Shown here: one piece after another, positions 45,747 to 54,319 of the stretch
How positions within the stretch are numbered: the first letter of the stretch is position 1
Layout: each line of letters starts with the position of its first letter
Origin: Natrinema salaciae
GTDB lineage: Archaea; Halobacteriota; Halobacteria; Halobacteriales; Natrialbaceae
Length of the DNA: 64,000 nucleotides
Direction: 5' to 3'
Assembly (NCBI RefSeq): GCF_900110865.1
Contig: NZ_FOFD01000002.1
Coordinates: forward strand, 62,001 to 126,000
The notes under the pieces: generated by a model
Told to the model about the DNA's origin: nothing
Database searches by the model: none
Seen by the model: the letters and a program-made list of their open reading frames with translations, nothing else
Translations under genes and position numbers: made by a program

Positions 45747-48236
45747 ATGAGTTCCTGCTCGCTCTGCGGGCTTCCGATTCCCGACCGACCGGTAACGGCG
45801 GCGGACGTAGAGGGAATCTTCTGCTGTCGCGGCTGTCTCGAGGTGAGCGCGAGCCTCGCGGAGGTCGACGACCTCGACCGAAACGCGGTCGTCGACCGTG
45901 CGACGGAACCGGACGATCGCGAGCTGCCCGAAGGGGGTGAGGAGGCGTTTCTCGCGATCGATGGGATGCACTGTTCGACCTGCGAGGGGTTCGTTTCCCT
46001 GCTTGGCGAACGAGCGCCCGGTATCCTGACGGTCGAGGCGAGTTACGCGACCGACACTGCCCGCGTCGTCTACGACCCCGACCAGTTGGACGAGTCTGAG
46101 CTCCCCGAGACGCTCTCAGGGTACGGTTACGAGGCCCGGTTCCGCGACGACGACGGCGAGACGGCCCGTGCCGACGAGGAATTGGTCCAGCGGCTGCTGG
46201 CCGGTGGGTTCCTGGCGATGCTCGTCATGCCGTGGTACCTGTTCTACCTCTACCCGAGCTACGTCGGGATCGAGACGGGAATTCTGACCGTCGACGCGAC
46301 CTCGCCCGTCGGCGTCTACTTGCCGATGGCGATGATCGGTGTGTTGACGAGCGGCGTGTTGTTCTACACCGGCTATCCGATCCTGCGGGGGGCGTACGTC
46401 AGTCTGCGGGTCAGACAGCCGAACATGGATCTGTTGATCGCGATCGCGGCCGTCTCGGCGTACGCGTTCAGCACTGTCGCGCTAGCGATGGGGAGCACGC
46501 ATCTCTACTACGACGTGACCGTCGCCGTGATCCTGATCGTCTCGCTCGGAACCTCCTACGAACGCCGGGTCAAGCACCGGGCGACCGACCTGCTCGCCGA
46601 CGTGACCGCCGCACGGGTCCGCGAGGCAACTCGTCGAACGACGGAGGGGACGGAAACAGTCCCGGTCGATCGGCTCGCCGCGGGCGACGAGGTACTCGTC
46701 AGACCCGGTGAACGGGTTCCGATCGACGGCGCGGTCCTGGAGGGGACGGCGGCCGTCGACGAGTCCGTACTCACCGGCGAGTCGGTGCCGGCCACGAAGC
46801 GACCGGGGGATCGGGTGGTCGGCGGGTCGATCGTGACCGACAGCGCGCTCGTCCTCGAGGTCGGCGAGGACGCCGAGAGCACGCTCGACCACATCGCGAC
46901 GCTCATGTGGGAGATCCAGAGCGCGACGCCGGGCGTCCAGCGGTTGACGGACAGGCTCGCAACGATCTTCGTTCCGTTCGTGCTGACGCTGGCGCTCGTC
47001 GTGACGGGCTGGCGTCTCGCCGCAGGAACGGGGGTGGGAGACGCGGTACTCACGGGGCTGACGGTGCTCGTGGTCTCCTGTCCCTGTGCGATGGGGCTGG
47101 CGACGCCGCTGGCGGTCGCCTCGGGTCTTCGCGACGCCCTGACGCGCGGGATCGTCGTCGCGAACGCGACAGTGTTCGAATCGGCACCGACCGTCGAGAC
47201 GGTCGTCTTCGACAAGACGGGGACGCTGACGGCGGGCGAGATGACGGTCCTCGAGGTCCACGGAGACGACGACGCGATCGATCTCGCCGCGGCCGTCGAG
47301 CGCCGTTCGGAACACCCGGTCGCCGATGCCATCGTCGCCCAGGCCGCGGCCGAAAGAGCGGACAGAGCGGAGACGGACGCACGCATCGCGTCCGACGGCG
47401 GCCGCCTCGAGTCGGGGACGAACGGGGACTCGAGCGCTGGGCTCGAAGTCCGTGACTTCGAACGGCATCCCGGCGAGGGCGTCAGCGCGACGGTCGAGGG
47501 GGCGGTGCCGTCCGCCGTCGGCCCAGATTGCGCCGATGAGACGCGAGGCGGTGATCGGGTCGTCGTCGGCACGCCGGGGCTCGTCGAGCGGCTGATCGGC
47601 CCGGTGCCGGCCGACCTCGAGGCGGCGCTCGACGACGCTCGAGACCGGGGGCGACTCCCCGCGGTCGTCGGCTACGACGGCCAGGCGAGAGCCGTCGCCG
47701 TCGTTGGCGACCGGACGCGCGCCGAGTGGCGGGACGTCCTCGGGTCGTTCGCCGACCGAGAGGTGGTCGTGTTGACGGGCGACGACGCGGCCGCCACCGA
47801 GACGTTTCGAGACCATCCGTCGGTCGATCGCGTCTTCGCGGGCGTCCCGCCGGACGGGAAAGTCGAGACCGTCCGGCGGCTCTCCGGCGAGGGCGTGACC
47901 GCGATGGTCGGCGACGGAACGAACGACGCGCCCGCGCTGGCCGCGGCGGATGTCGGGATCGCCCTCGGCAGCGGGACTGCCCGCGCGACCGACGCGGCCG
48001 ACGCGGTCGTCACCTCGAGTGACCTCCGCGCCGTCCGTTCGGTGTTCGATCTGGCGGACGCCACCCGGCGGCGTATCCGCGAGAACGTCTGCTGGGCGCT
48101 CCTGTACAACGCCGTCGCGATCCCTCTCGCCGCGGTAGGGATCATCAATCCCCTCTTCGCGGCCGTTGCGATGGCGGCCAGTAGCGCCATCGTCGTCGTC
48201 AACTCCGCGCGGCCGATACTCGACGACGACCGGTGA
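45747..48236 (+). CDS. Copper-transporting P1B-type ATPase, FixI/CopA2-like
   Basis: 829 residues. The N-terminus has a Cys-rich motif (CSLCGLPI and FCCRGCLEV) as in FixI/CcoI, then an HMA metal-binding domain (IDGMHCSTCEGF), eight transmembrane helices, CPC in VVSCPCAMGLATP, phosphorylated Asp in FDKTGTLTAGE, the RRSEHPVADAI motif and MVGDGTNDAPALAAADVGIA. The FixI-type N-terminus suggests copper export for oxidase/reductase assembly rather than detoxification. The gene lies beside NirK and the CuA enzyme and shares the CGAACNNGTTCG promoter element. Confidence 0.9.
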   Translation: MSSCSLCGLPIPDRPVTAADVEGIFCCRGCLEVSASLAEVDDLDRNAVVDRATEPDDRELPEGGEEAFLAIDGMHCSTCEGFVSLLGERAPGILTVEASYATDTARVVYDPDQLDESELPETLSGYGYEARFRDDDGETARADEELVQRLLAGGFLAMLVMPWYLFYLYPSYVGIETGILTVDATSPVGVYLPMAMIGVLTSGVLFYTGYPILRGAYVSLRVRQPNMDLLIAIAAVSAYAFSTVALAMGSTHLYYDVTVAVILIVSLGTSYERRVKHRATDLLADVTAARVREATRRTTEGTETVPVDRLAAGDEVLVRPGERVPIDGAVLEGTAAVDESVLTGESVPATKRPGDRVVGGSIVTDSALVLEVGEDAESTLDHIATLMWEIQSATPGVQRLTDRLATIFVPFVLTLALVVTGWRLAAGTGVGDAVLTGLTVLVVSCPCAMGLATPLAVASGLRDALTRGIVVANATVFESAPTVETVVFDKTGTLTAGEMTVLEVHGDDDAIDLAAAVERRSEHPVADAIVAQAAAERADRAETDARIASDGGRLESGTNGDSSAGLEVRDFERHPGEGVSATVEGAVPSAVGPDCADETRGGDRVVVGTPGLVERLIGPVPADLEAALDDARDRGRLPAVVGYDGQARAVAVVGDRTRAEWRDVLGSFADREVVVLTGDDAAATETFRDHPSVDRVFAGVPPDGKVETVRRLSGEGVTAMVGDGTNDAPALAAADVGIALGSGTARATDAADAVVTSSDLRAVRSVFDLADATRRRIRENVCWALLYNAVAIPLAAVGIINPLFAAVAMAASSAIVVVNSARPILDDDR

Positions 48237-48357
48237 GCCCGTGTGGGAGGCGATCCGTCTCACCGCCGCGCCAGTCGGGTTCGAGTATCGTCTCGTGAGC
48301 GCACAGTCGAGTTCGTTCAGCACCCGAACCGCGCTTCATCCCGTGCCCTTATTGGTG

Positions 48358-48372
48358 AGTGTTGCTAACACT
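48358..48372. promoter_or_regulatory. Inverted repeat before the small lipoprotein
   Basis: AGTGTT-GCT-AACACT, a perfect six-base inverted repeat ending four bases before the ATG at 48377. Placed over the predicted transcription start, it could be a repressor site. It does not resemble the CGAACNNGTTCG element. Confidence 0.4.
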
Positions 48373-48376
48373 ACGC

Positions 48377-48538
48377 ATGGCCATGGATCGGAGACGGGTC
48401 CTCGTGTCGTCTGCCGCCCTCATCACGGTCGTACTCACCGGCTGTGGCGACCCGGAGGACGATCCCGATGATGAAGACGGCGGTGGCGGATACACGCTCG
48501 ACGAACCGGCGCAGTCGAGGCCTCGAGGCGACACCTGA
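48377..48538 (+). CDS. 53-residue lipoprotein
   Basis: MAMDRRRVLVSSAALITVVL then TGC: arginine-rich start, hydrophobic segment and a lipobox with Cys. The mature part is only about 30 residues, acidic and Gly-rich (GDPEDDPDDEDGGGGYTLDE). Codon choice is typical for the genome. Tiny surface lipoproteins of this kind are usually unannotated. It follows the Cu ATPase gene by 140 bases on the same strand. Function unknown. Confidence 0.6.
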   Translation: MAMDRRRVLVSSAALITVVLTGCGDPEDDPDDEDGGGGYTLDEPAQSRPRGDT

Positions 48539-48886
48539 ATGCTGAGCCGACAGCGTGCCTCTCACGGGGAGCACCCGTATCCCCGATGAGAGACTCGGAG
48601 ACGCATCAGAAAAATTCACGACAGTGTCCGGGTGATATCGTTCACGACGCGGATACGTACTCTGCGAACCGCTTTTCGTTCGTTCGGTGCTCACGAATCT
48701 CTCTTTCGACCGTGCGTATCACTGGCTCGTCTCGGTCTCGACCCCACGTGATCAGGATCGCGCTGTCGGACTGTCGTCTCGGAATCGTCACGAGATCGTC
48801 ACTCCCTGGCTGCCGACTGGTGATTTCCCGCGACTGTCGGCCTGAGAGTCACGCAGTACCGTCGTTCGGGAACGACGGAATCGAGT
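48539..48886. other. Intergenic, convergent
   Basis: About 350 bases between the small lipoprotein (rightward) and the membrane protein (leftward). Lower GC than neighbours. An open frame exists on the plus strand but its product is rich in Ser, Arg and Cys with no recognisable feature; I treat it as non-coding. Confidence 0.4.
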
Positions 48887-49609
48887 CTACGCCTCCGGAA
48901 CTGACGACACGGACCGACGGTACCGTCGCAGGGTTTCGTCGTCCTCGTCGCGGAGTTCGACGATGAACTCCGTCTGGCCGACCACCTCCTCGAGTTCGTC
49001 CTCGCGGACGGAGAACTCGAACGGCGGCTCCTCGACGCGCGTGAGCCGACGGTTCCCGCTGGTTACGACGACGCTGTCGATCCCCTCGGACTCGGAGAGT
49101 TCACAGGAGACGACGCCATCCGACCGGGTACAGGAGAGATCCGGATCGACGTCCGAGTCCGAATCGCTCTCGAGTGGCGACTGGAAATCGAGCAGCATGG
49201 GGGAGATGGGGGCCGTCCCGAGGATCAGGACGATGGCCAGAAAGACGGAGAGATTGATCTTCGAGCCGTTCCGGGCGATCGTCCGCACCACCGGGTGCTC
49301 GGCGGTCCGTCGAAGCCGGATCACGAGCGGGACGATCACGGCGTGGGTCAACGGCCCCCAGAGGATGAGGACGAACCCGTAGGCCCTCGTGTACTTCAGA
49401 ATCGTCCAGTCGATACCGTAGGAGAGGACGAGACTCGAGGCCGACCAGCAGAAGAACCCGAAGAAGAGCAATCCGGCGCTCTTGAATAGCCGCCAGATCG
49501 GCGTGTTCGCGTAGTAGACGCTCAGCAAGTCCCGCCATGCCCGTCCGAGGAGGTACTTGATCGACTCGAGCGGCGATGCGGTCGCGTCGGCGTCGGAGTG
49601 TGATGGCAT
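48887..49609 (-). CDS. Membrane protein of the heme-copper cluster, with extracytoplasmic beta domain
   Basis: 240 residues. Three or four transmembrane helices (LLFFGFFCWSASSLVLSYGI, FVLILWGPLTHAVIVPLVIR, LSVFLAIVLILGTAPISPML) then an outer domain of about 90 residues with SCTRSDGVVSCELSESEGID and repeated beta strands, possibly an Ig-like fold with one disulfide. It starts 29 bases after subunit I in the same direction, so it is likely an accessory subunit or assembly factor of that enzyme. No characterised homologue recognised. Confidence 0.7.
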   Translation of the reverse strand: MPSHSDADATASPLESIKYLLGRAWRDLLSVYYANTPIWRLFKSAGLLFFGFFCWSASSLVLSYGIDWTILKYTRAYGFVLILWGPLTHAVIVPLVIRLRRTAEHPVVRTIARNGSKINLSVFLAIVLILGTAPISPMLLDFQSPLESDSDSDVDPDLSCTRSDGVVSCELSESEGIDSVVVTSGNRRLTRVEEPPFEFSVREDELEEVVGQTEFIVELRDEDDETLRRYRRSVSSVPEA

Positions 49610-49638
49610 GGGTAGTGATCAGTGAAGCGGGTGGTCGA

Positions 49639-51384
49639 TCAAGCGCCGATCGACCAGAGCTGGGTCAGCAGATACCAGTTCAGCAGATAGGTTATCGCGA
49701 ACGCAGCGAGGAAGACCAGACAGAGGACGAACGTGCCCCGCATTTCGTAGGCGTGGACGGGATCGTCCGGATCTTGAGCCATCCCGAGCCCACCGTCGGC
49801 GACGAGATCTGCGTTGTCGTCCCCGTTCTCGATCCGGTCGCCGAAGACGAGCGAGCCGACCGCCACGAGGACGAAGAGTACCCCGCCCGCGATCGCGAGG
49901 AGGGCGAAGATCCCGAAAATCGCGAACAGCGGCGCCGCAGCCGAGAGGCTGAACTCGGTGCCGGGGATGTTCTCGACGACCTCGGCGGTTCGGCGCGGGA
50001 CGCCGTAGAGAATGCCGACGTACATCATCATCAGGACGGCAATGCCCATCGCAGCCGAGTAGAAGAACGGCTGGATCGACGCGAGCCGTTCGGAGATGTA
50101 CTGGCGCATGAACATCGTCCGGATCACGAAGAAGACCAGACCCATGAACGCGACCGTCGTCCCGAGGACGACCGTTGCGTGGAAGTGACCGACCGTCGCG
50201 AACGTGTTGTGCCAGGTCATGTTGAGTTGGAGCTGTCCCATCATGACGCCCGTGATCCCCCCGAGGAATCCGAAGAGGATGATCGAGAAGATCGTCGATG
50301 AGAACACCGGGTTCGACCAGGGCGCGGACGTCAACCAGCCGAACAGGCCGCCGCCTTTCCCGCGCTTGCGCCGCCCGGCCTCGATCCCCGCTGGGATGGC
50401 GAACGCGTGGATCAGACTCGCGAAGGTCGCCCCGTAGAACGCGTACGACGTGTTCCAGAGCCGCCAGCCTGTCGACACTGCGGGGTCGGAGAGCAGGTGG
50501 TGTGCCGCCCCGAGGTTGATGAAAAAGAGATAGAGGATGAAAGCCGTTCGCGAGACCTTCTCGCTGACGACCTCCGCGCCGGCGACGACGTGGGTCAGGA
50601 AGTACCAGACCGCGATCATCGCCACGAGGTTGATCTGCTGGGTCCCGTGGCCGATGATCCAGTACATCTGGCGGTACCAGGCCGCGTCCCACCACTCGAT
50701 CATCTCGAGTCGCCAAAACAGGGTGGGGACGAAGGCGAACAGGCCGCCGACCAGCGCCTCGACGGCGATGATCGACGTGACGAACGCAGCGAAGCTGACG
50801 AGCGGGAGCGTCTTCCCCGGATTCTCGCGCTTCTCGTACCACATCGTGACGAAAAAGGGCAGCGCCGCGACGACGGTGCCCAGGATGAAGACGATCGCAC
50901 CCGCGTAGAACAGCGGTGAGACGGGCATCGGGACGTAGGCGGTCAACAGCGGTGCCTCGTTGGGTGGTTCGGTGGTCCAGATGGCGTAGTTGACCAGTAC
51001 GGCTCCCCCAACCATGACGGTCCATCCCGCCTTCGCGACCGTCGTGATCGGTAGCCGTCTGCCGAGCACCATCGGGCCGCCGACGTAGAGGATGGCGATC
51101 TCCATGAACACCATCCAGAAGATCAGCAGGTTCCACGCGTGCATGCTGAGGTGCGTGTAGAAGTCGGCGGGCTCGAGCAACCCGACCACTTCCCAGCGGG
51201 TCATCGCGACGGTAACGGCGAAGACGCCGCCGAACAGCAGGGCGACGACCGCCGTGAGTCCGAACAGTTTGACGAAGTTGTCGACGGAGCGGTGGACCTC
51301 GAGGCCCGTCACGGAACAGGTCCGGAACCCGTCGTCGCGATACTCGTTGTCGAACAGGCCGAGAACGTCGAGCGTGTGTGCCAT
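49639..51384 (-). CDS. Heme-copper oxidoreductase subunit I; probable NO reductase
   Basis: 581 residues, about 14 transmembrane helices. Heme and copper ligands: His in HLSMHAWNLLIFW (helix II), His246 in WIIGHGTQQINLV, His295-His296 in LGAAHHLLSD and His400/His402 in TVGHFHATVV. In oxygen reductases the residue four after His246 is the cross-linked Tyr (HPxVY); here Gln250 takes its place, and the usual Pro after His is Gly. Loss of the Tyr is characteristic of NO reductases of this superfamily. It is followed by a CuA subunit, and nirK is 5 kb away. Automatic annotation would call it cytochrome c oxidase. Confidence 0.8.
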   Translation of the reverse strand: MAHTLDVLGLFDNEYRDDGFRTCSVTGLEVHRSVDNFVKLFGLTAVVALLFGGVFAVTVAMTRWEVVGLLEPADFYTHLSMHAWNLLIFWMVFMEIAILYVGGPMVLGRRLPITTVAKAGWTVMVGGAVLVNYAIWTTEPPNEAPLLTAYVPMPVSPLFYAGAIVFILGTVVAALPFFVTMWYEKRENPGKTLPLVSFAAFVTSIIAVEALVGGLFAFVPTLFWRLEMIEWWDAAWYRQMYWIIGHGTQQINLVAMIAVWYFLTHVVAGAEVVSEKVSRTAFILYLFFINLGAAHHLLSDPAVSTGWRLWNTSYAFYGATFASLIHAFAIPAGIEAGRRKRGKGGGLFGWLTSAPWSNPVFSSTIFSIILFGFLGGITGVMMGQLQLNMTWHNTFATVGHFHATVVLGTTVAFMGLVFFVIRTMFMRQYISERLASIQPFFYSAAMGIAVLMMMYVGILYGVPRRTAEVVENIPGTEFSLSAAAPLFAIFGIFALLAIAGGVLFVLVAVGSLVFGDRIENGDDNADLVADGGLGMAQDPDDPVHAYEMRGTFVLCLVFLAAFAITYLLNWYLLTQLWSIGA

Positions 51385-51386
51385 CG

Positions 51387-51929
51387 TTATCCCTCCTCCA
51401 CGACGATCGTGCCGTGCATACTCCTGTGGCCCTGCCCGCAGAACTCGTTACAGATGATGTGGTAGGTCCCGGGTTCGTCGAAGGTCATCGGGACGACCCA
51501 CTCGTAGCCCGGCAGCACCTGCAGATTGATCTGTTTGCTGAGCGCATCCTCCGGCCGGAGGGAGAAGCCATGCTGGACGTCGAAAGAGTTCAGGTGAATG
51601 TCGTACTCCGTTCCTGTCTCGAGCACGACCGGCGCGCCATCCCACTGGAAGCGCATTGCCTGCAGGTACACGTCTCGATCCGGGGGGACGAGCCCGTCGT
51701 CGGTCTCGGTCGCCCGTTCCTTGTAGTCGTTTAGCTTGTCGCGGTACTCCTCACCCCCGATCCGGAACGTTTCGCCGATGGGATTCTGGTCGCCGATGCG
51801 CGTCCAGGCGCTCATCCAGCCGAAGAGGACGAGCGACCAGCCGACACCGAGCCCGAGCCAGATGGATTCGCGTCTGTTGACCGGTTGATTCCACCAGTTT
51901 CCGTCGGGGGGTTTGATCGGTGACGTCAT
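51387..51929 (-). CDS. Heme-copper oxidoreductase subunit II with CuA site
   Basis: 180 residues. One N-terminal transmembrane helix (ESIWLGLGVGWSLVLFGWMS) and an outer cupredoxin domain. The CuA ligands are in NSFDVQHGFSL and CNEFCGQGHRSMHG (two Cys, Glu backbone, His, Met), all intact. It would accept electrons from halocyanin and pass them to subunit I. It lies two bases before subunit I and five bases after the small subunit, so all are one operon. Confidence 0.9.
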   Translation of the reverse strand: MTSPIKPPDGNWWNQPVNRRESIWLGLGVGWSLVLFGWMSAWTRIGDQNPIGETFRIGGEEYRDKLNDYKERATETDDGLVPPDRDVYLQAMRFQWDGAPVVLETGTEYDIHLNSFDVQHGFSLRPEDALSKQINLQVLPGYEWVVPMTFDEPGTYHIICNEFCGQGHRSMHGTIVVEEG

Positions 51930-51933
51930 GGAA

Positions 51934-52083
51934 TCAGCCCAGTGGAACGGAGAACACGTCTATCCAACCCCACGCGACGTACGACAGGGCGAAGAACACC
52001 AGCGCTGCCGCCGCGAGCAACCAGATGCGGTCGTACAGTCGTTGCATCACCGGCGCCGATTCGCTCGAGGATGATTCAGCCAT
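51934..52083 (-). CDS. 49-residue single-span subunit of the heme-copper enzyme
   Basis: MAESSSSESAPVMQRLYDRI, one transmembrane helix (WLLAAAALVFFALSYVAWGW) and a short tail. First gene of the operon with the CuA subunit. Its size and topology resemble the small subunit IIa found with ba3-type oxidases, but there is too little sequence for assignment. A degenerate CGAACNNGTTCG-type site lies 48 bases upstream. Confidence 0.65.
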   Translation of the reverse strand: MAESSSSESAPVMQRLYDRIWLLAAAALVFFALSYVAWGWIDVFSVPLG

Positions 52084-52131
52084 CGTTTCGTTCAGTCGGG
52101 ACTCATTTTGATATCTGCATATCCGTTGTCC

Positions 52132-52143
52132 CGCACATATTCC
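52132..52143. promoter_or_regulatory. Degenerate operator-like site
   Basis: CGCACATATTCC matches CGAACATATTCG at 10 of 12 positions and is 48 bases before the small-subunit start. Weak on its own; reported because of its place before the enzyme operon. Confidence 0.3.
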
Positions 52144-52226
52144 CGTGAAACGTAGATCGCGCTGGGTCGAGTGGAGTCCCGTGGCTCGTCGGCCCGATCG
52201 AGCAAAACGAGGGGCAGTGGTCGGCG

Positions 52227-52898
52227 TCAGACCGCAGCGACGTACAGTTGGCCGACGCCGGCAACCACCAGTACGACGCCCGCGATGCGGACGACCCGTT
52301 CGACGTAGCCCGCGATACGACCGGCCCCGAGGGCGAACCCGAACGCCGTGGCGACCGTCATCGCGACCGTCAGGGTGCCGAACCCGAACGCGTACGTCCC
52401 CAGCACCAGCGCCGTCTCGAGCGGCGGCATACTGAGCGAGCGGAGCGCGAGCCCCAGAAACAGCGGCAGGACGCAGGCCGTCGCCGCGAGGGCGTACATC
52501 GCGCCGAAGAGGCCGAACCCCAGGACGGTCGAGCGCCGCTCGGGCAGGAGGACGTGGACGGCACCGCTCCCACCGAAGACCACCCACAGACCGAGTCCGA
52601 TCAGTGCGATGCCGACGCCGTACTCGAGCAGGGGCAGCGCTCGCCCGACCGTCTCGCCGGCCGCGATCGCGGCGAGCGACAGGACGCCGAGCACGGCCAT
52701 TGCGCCGGTGGCTGCCGCGAGTCCGCGGACGAGCGTTCCCGACAGCGGAGGTTTCGTCTCTTCACCGGTCGCGGCGACGTAGTACCCGACGTACCCCGGG
52801 AGCAGCGCGTACGCACACGGAGAAAAAAACGTGGCGACGCCGATGCCGAGGGCGAACAACATAGTGCCGAGCAGTCCGCCGCTCGCCACGTCACTCAC
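52227..52898 (-). CDS. ccdA: CcdA-family thiol/disulfide membrane transporter
   Basis: 223 residues, six transmembrane helices. The two reactive Cys are in FFSPCAYALLPGY and ATACVLPLFLG, positions typical of CcdA/DsbD. It carries reducing equivalents across the membrane, probably to the thioredoxin-like protein whose gene overlaps its start by eight bases, and on to the SCO or CuA cysteines. No c-type cytochrome gene is nearby, supporting a copper-site rather than a heme-maturation role. Confidence 0.85.
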   Translation of the reverse strand: MSDVASGGLLGTMLFALGIGVATFFSPCAYALLPGYVGYYVAATGEETKPPLSGTLVRGLAAATGAMAVLGVLSLAAIAAGETVGRALPLLEYGVGIALIGLGLWVVFGGSGAVHVLLPERRSTVLGFGLFGAMYALAATACVLPLFLGLALRSLSMPPLETALVLGTYAFGFGTLTVAMTVATAFGFALGAGRIAGYVERVVRIAGVVLVVAGVGQLYVAAV

Positions 52899-53421
52899 CC
52901 CGCGAAGCGTCGATCGCCGTTCGGATCTCGTCGGCGGATTTCGCCCCTCGACCGGACCAGGTCACGGCGTTCGTCTCGTCGAGGACGAACGCGTAGGGAA
53001 CGCCGGAGGCGTCGAGCGCCTCCGTCAACTCGAGGTCGGTGTCGAGGGCGACGGGCCAGTTCCCGTCGTGGTCGCGCCACCAGGTCGCGACGTCTTCACG
53101 GGTGACGGTATTCCCGACCGGCTCGCTCGTCGCCGAGACGAACTGTACGTCCCCGCCGACCTCGGCGTGGACGTCCGCGAGGGGCTCCATCATCCCCTCG
53201 CAAACGGTACACCAGGTGGCGAACAGTTCGACGAATGTCACCCGCCCGCGTTCGGGAACCATCGCAGTGCCGGCGTCGCTTCCCGGCGCGTCGATCGTCT
53301 CGAGTTCGATCGGTTCGATAGCCGTGTCGCTCTCGAGGGGGGTCCACTCGCCGATCGCGACCGCGCCGCCGCCGAGGACGGCGAGGCCGGCGGCACCCGC
53401 GAGTACCTCGCGACGGCGCAT
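52891..53421 (-). CDS. Exported thioredoxin-like protein (TlpA/ResA-like)
   Basis: 176 residues. An N-terminal hydrophobic stretch with a twin Arg start (MRRREVLAGAAGLAVLGGGA) anchors or exports it. Thioredoxin fold with active site FATWCTVCEGMM (CxxC), then VPYAFVLDE with the cis-Pro loop. It should reduce disulfides outside the cell, here most likely of SCO or the CuA subunit. Three bases after the SCO gene and overlapping ccdA. Confidence 0.85.
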   Translation of the reverse strand: MRRREVLAGAAGLAVLGGGAVAIGEWTPLESDTAIEPIELETIDAPGSDAGTAMVPERGRVTFVELFATWCTVCEGMMEPLADVHAEVGGDVQFVSATSEPVGNTVTREDVATWWRDHDGNWPVALDTDLELTEALDASGVPYAFVLDETNAVTWSGRGAKSADEIRTAIDASRGE

Positions 53422-53424
53422 GGG

Positions 53425-54174
53425 TTACCACCCCTCGACGACGGCACGTGCGTCCTCGACGATCTCGTTCCCGCCGGGGGAGCCACCGGTGTAGGCCCGC
53501 TCGACGCGCCCGTCCTTGTTGACGAGGAGGATCAACGACGTGTGGACGAAGTGGCGGGCGTGGTCGCCATCCTCGTCGTGGTCGTCCCCCATGCGACCAT
53601 CGTCCGACTCGTTACCCTGCTCGAACGCCACGCCGTACGTGTCTTCGACGATCGTCCTGGCGTCGTCCGGCGTCTCCGGCCGCAGGAAGTACCAGTTGCC
53701 AGGGTCGAAGTCCACCCCGAGCGTCTCGCCGTAGGACTCGAGGACCTCGGCGGTGTCGTACTCGGGGTCGAAAGTAAACGGGAGAAACGCGACCTCGTCC
53801 TCGTAGCCCCGCTCGGTCGCGTCGGCCTGGACGCGCCGTAGGGCCGCGGTTAGACCGGGGCAGACCGTCGTACAGCTGGTGTAGATGAACGTCAGCATCG
53901 AGTGACGCTCGCCGGCGAACTCCGTGGTCGTGACCGCCCGGTCGTGCAGCGGGGCCGGGACGGTCACCTCCGGTATCGATTCCCCGTAGATCGGGTGTGG
54001 GAGGTCCGCGTTCTCGATCCGATCGTGGTTCTCCGGCGGCGAGAGGACGAGTCCGTCGTCCGAGTCGTCGGTCCGATTCAGTTGCGAACACCCTGCGAGG
54101 GAGGCAGCGACGGTCGTCGCACCCGCCACACGCAAGAACGTCCGCCTGTCGAGGGGTACGTCTGTAGGGGTCAT
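53425..54174 (-). CDS. SCO1/SenC-family copper chaperone
   Basis: 249 residues. Tat lipoprotein signal DRRTFLRVAGATTVAASLAG then Cys. The copper-binding CxxxCP motif is YTSCTTVCPGLTAAL and the His ligand is in HFVHTSLILLVNKDG. An acidic insertion (DDGRMGDDHDEDGDHARH) precedes it. SCO proteins load or reduce the CuA site of subunit II. First of the SCO-thioredoxin-CcdA operon, with a CGAATATGTTCG site 69 bases upstream. Confidence 0.9.
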   Translation of the reverse strand: MTPTDVPLDRRTFLRVAGATTVAASLAGCSQLNRTDDSDDGLVLSPPENHDRIENADLPHPIYGESIPEVTVPAPLHDRAVTTTEFAGERHSMLTFIYTSCTTVCPGLTAALRRVQADATERGYEDEVAFLPFTFDPEYDTAEVLESYGETLGVDFDPGNWYFLRPETPDDARTIVEDTYGVAFEQGNESDDGRMGDDHDEDGDHARHFVHTSLILLVNKDGRVERAYTGGSPGGNEIVEDARAVVEGW

Positions 54175-54243
54175 CGTCTCGTCGAGAGATCGGCGCTGTA
54201 CGAGCTAAAGCGATCTTTGGATTCCCATCCGCTTAGAAATCAT

Positions 54244-54255
54244 CGAATATGTTCG
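54244..54255. promoter_or_regulatory. CGAATATGTTCG operator-like site
   Basis: Perfect palindromic member of the island's motif family, 69 bases before the SCO start, leaving room for a TATA box and a short leader. The same 12-mer occurs at 58480-58491. Confidence 0.5.
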
Positions 54256-54319
54256 GTACGATCTCCGGTGTTCGACGCCGGTGAGCCGATTCGAGCCGCG
54301 TCGTCGCGACCGCCACTTT

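Noticed and set aside
48586-48966. 126-codon plus-strand frame after the small lipoprotein
   Set aside because: Overlaps the 3' end of the membrane-protein gene on the other strand; Ser/Arg/Cys-rich without haloarchaeal acidity or known motif.
49639-51384. Annotation of subunit I as a ba3-type cytochrome oxidase
   Set aside because: The active-site Tyr of oxygen reductases is replaced by Gln and the adjacent Pro by Gly, so the routine name is not supported.
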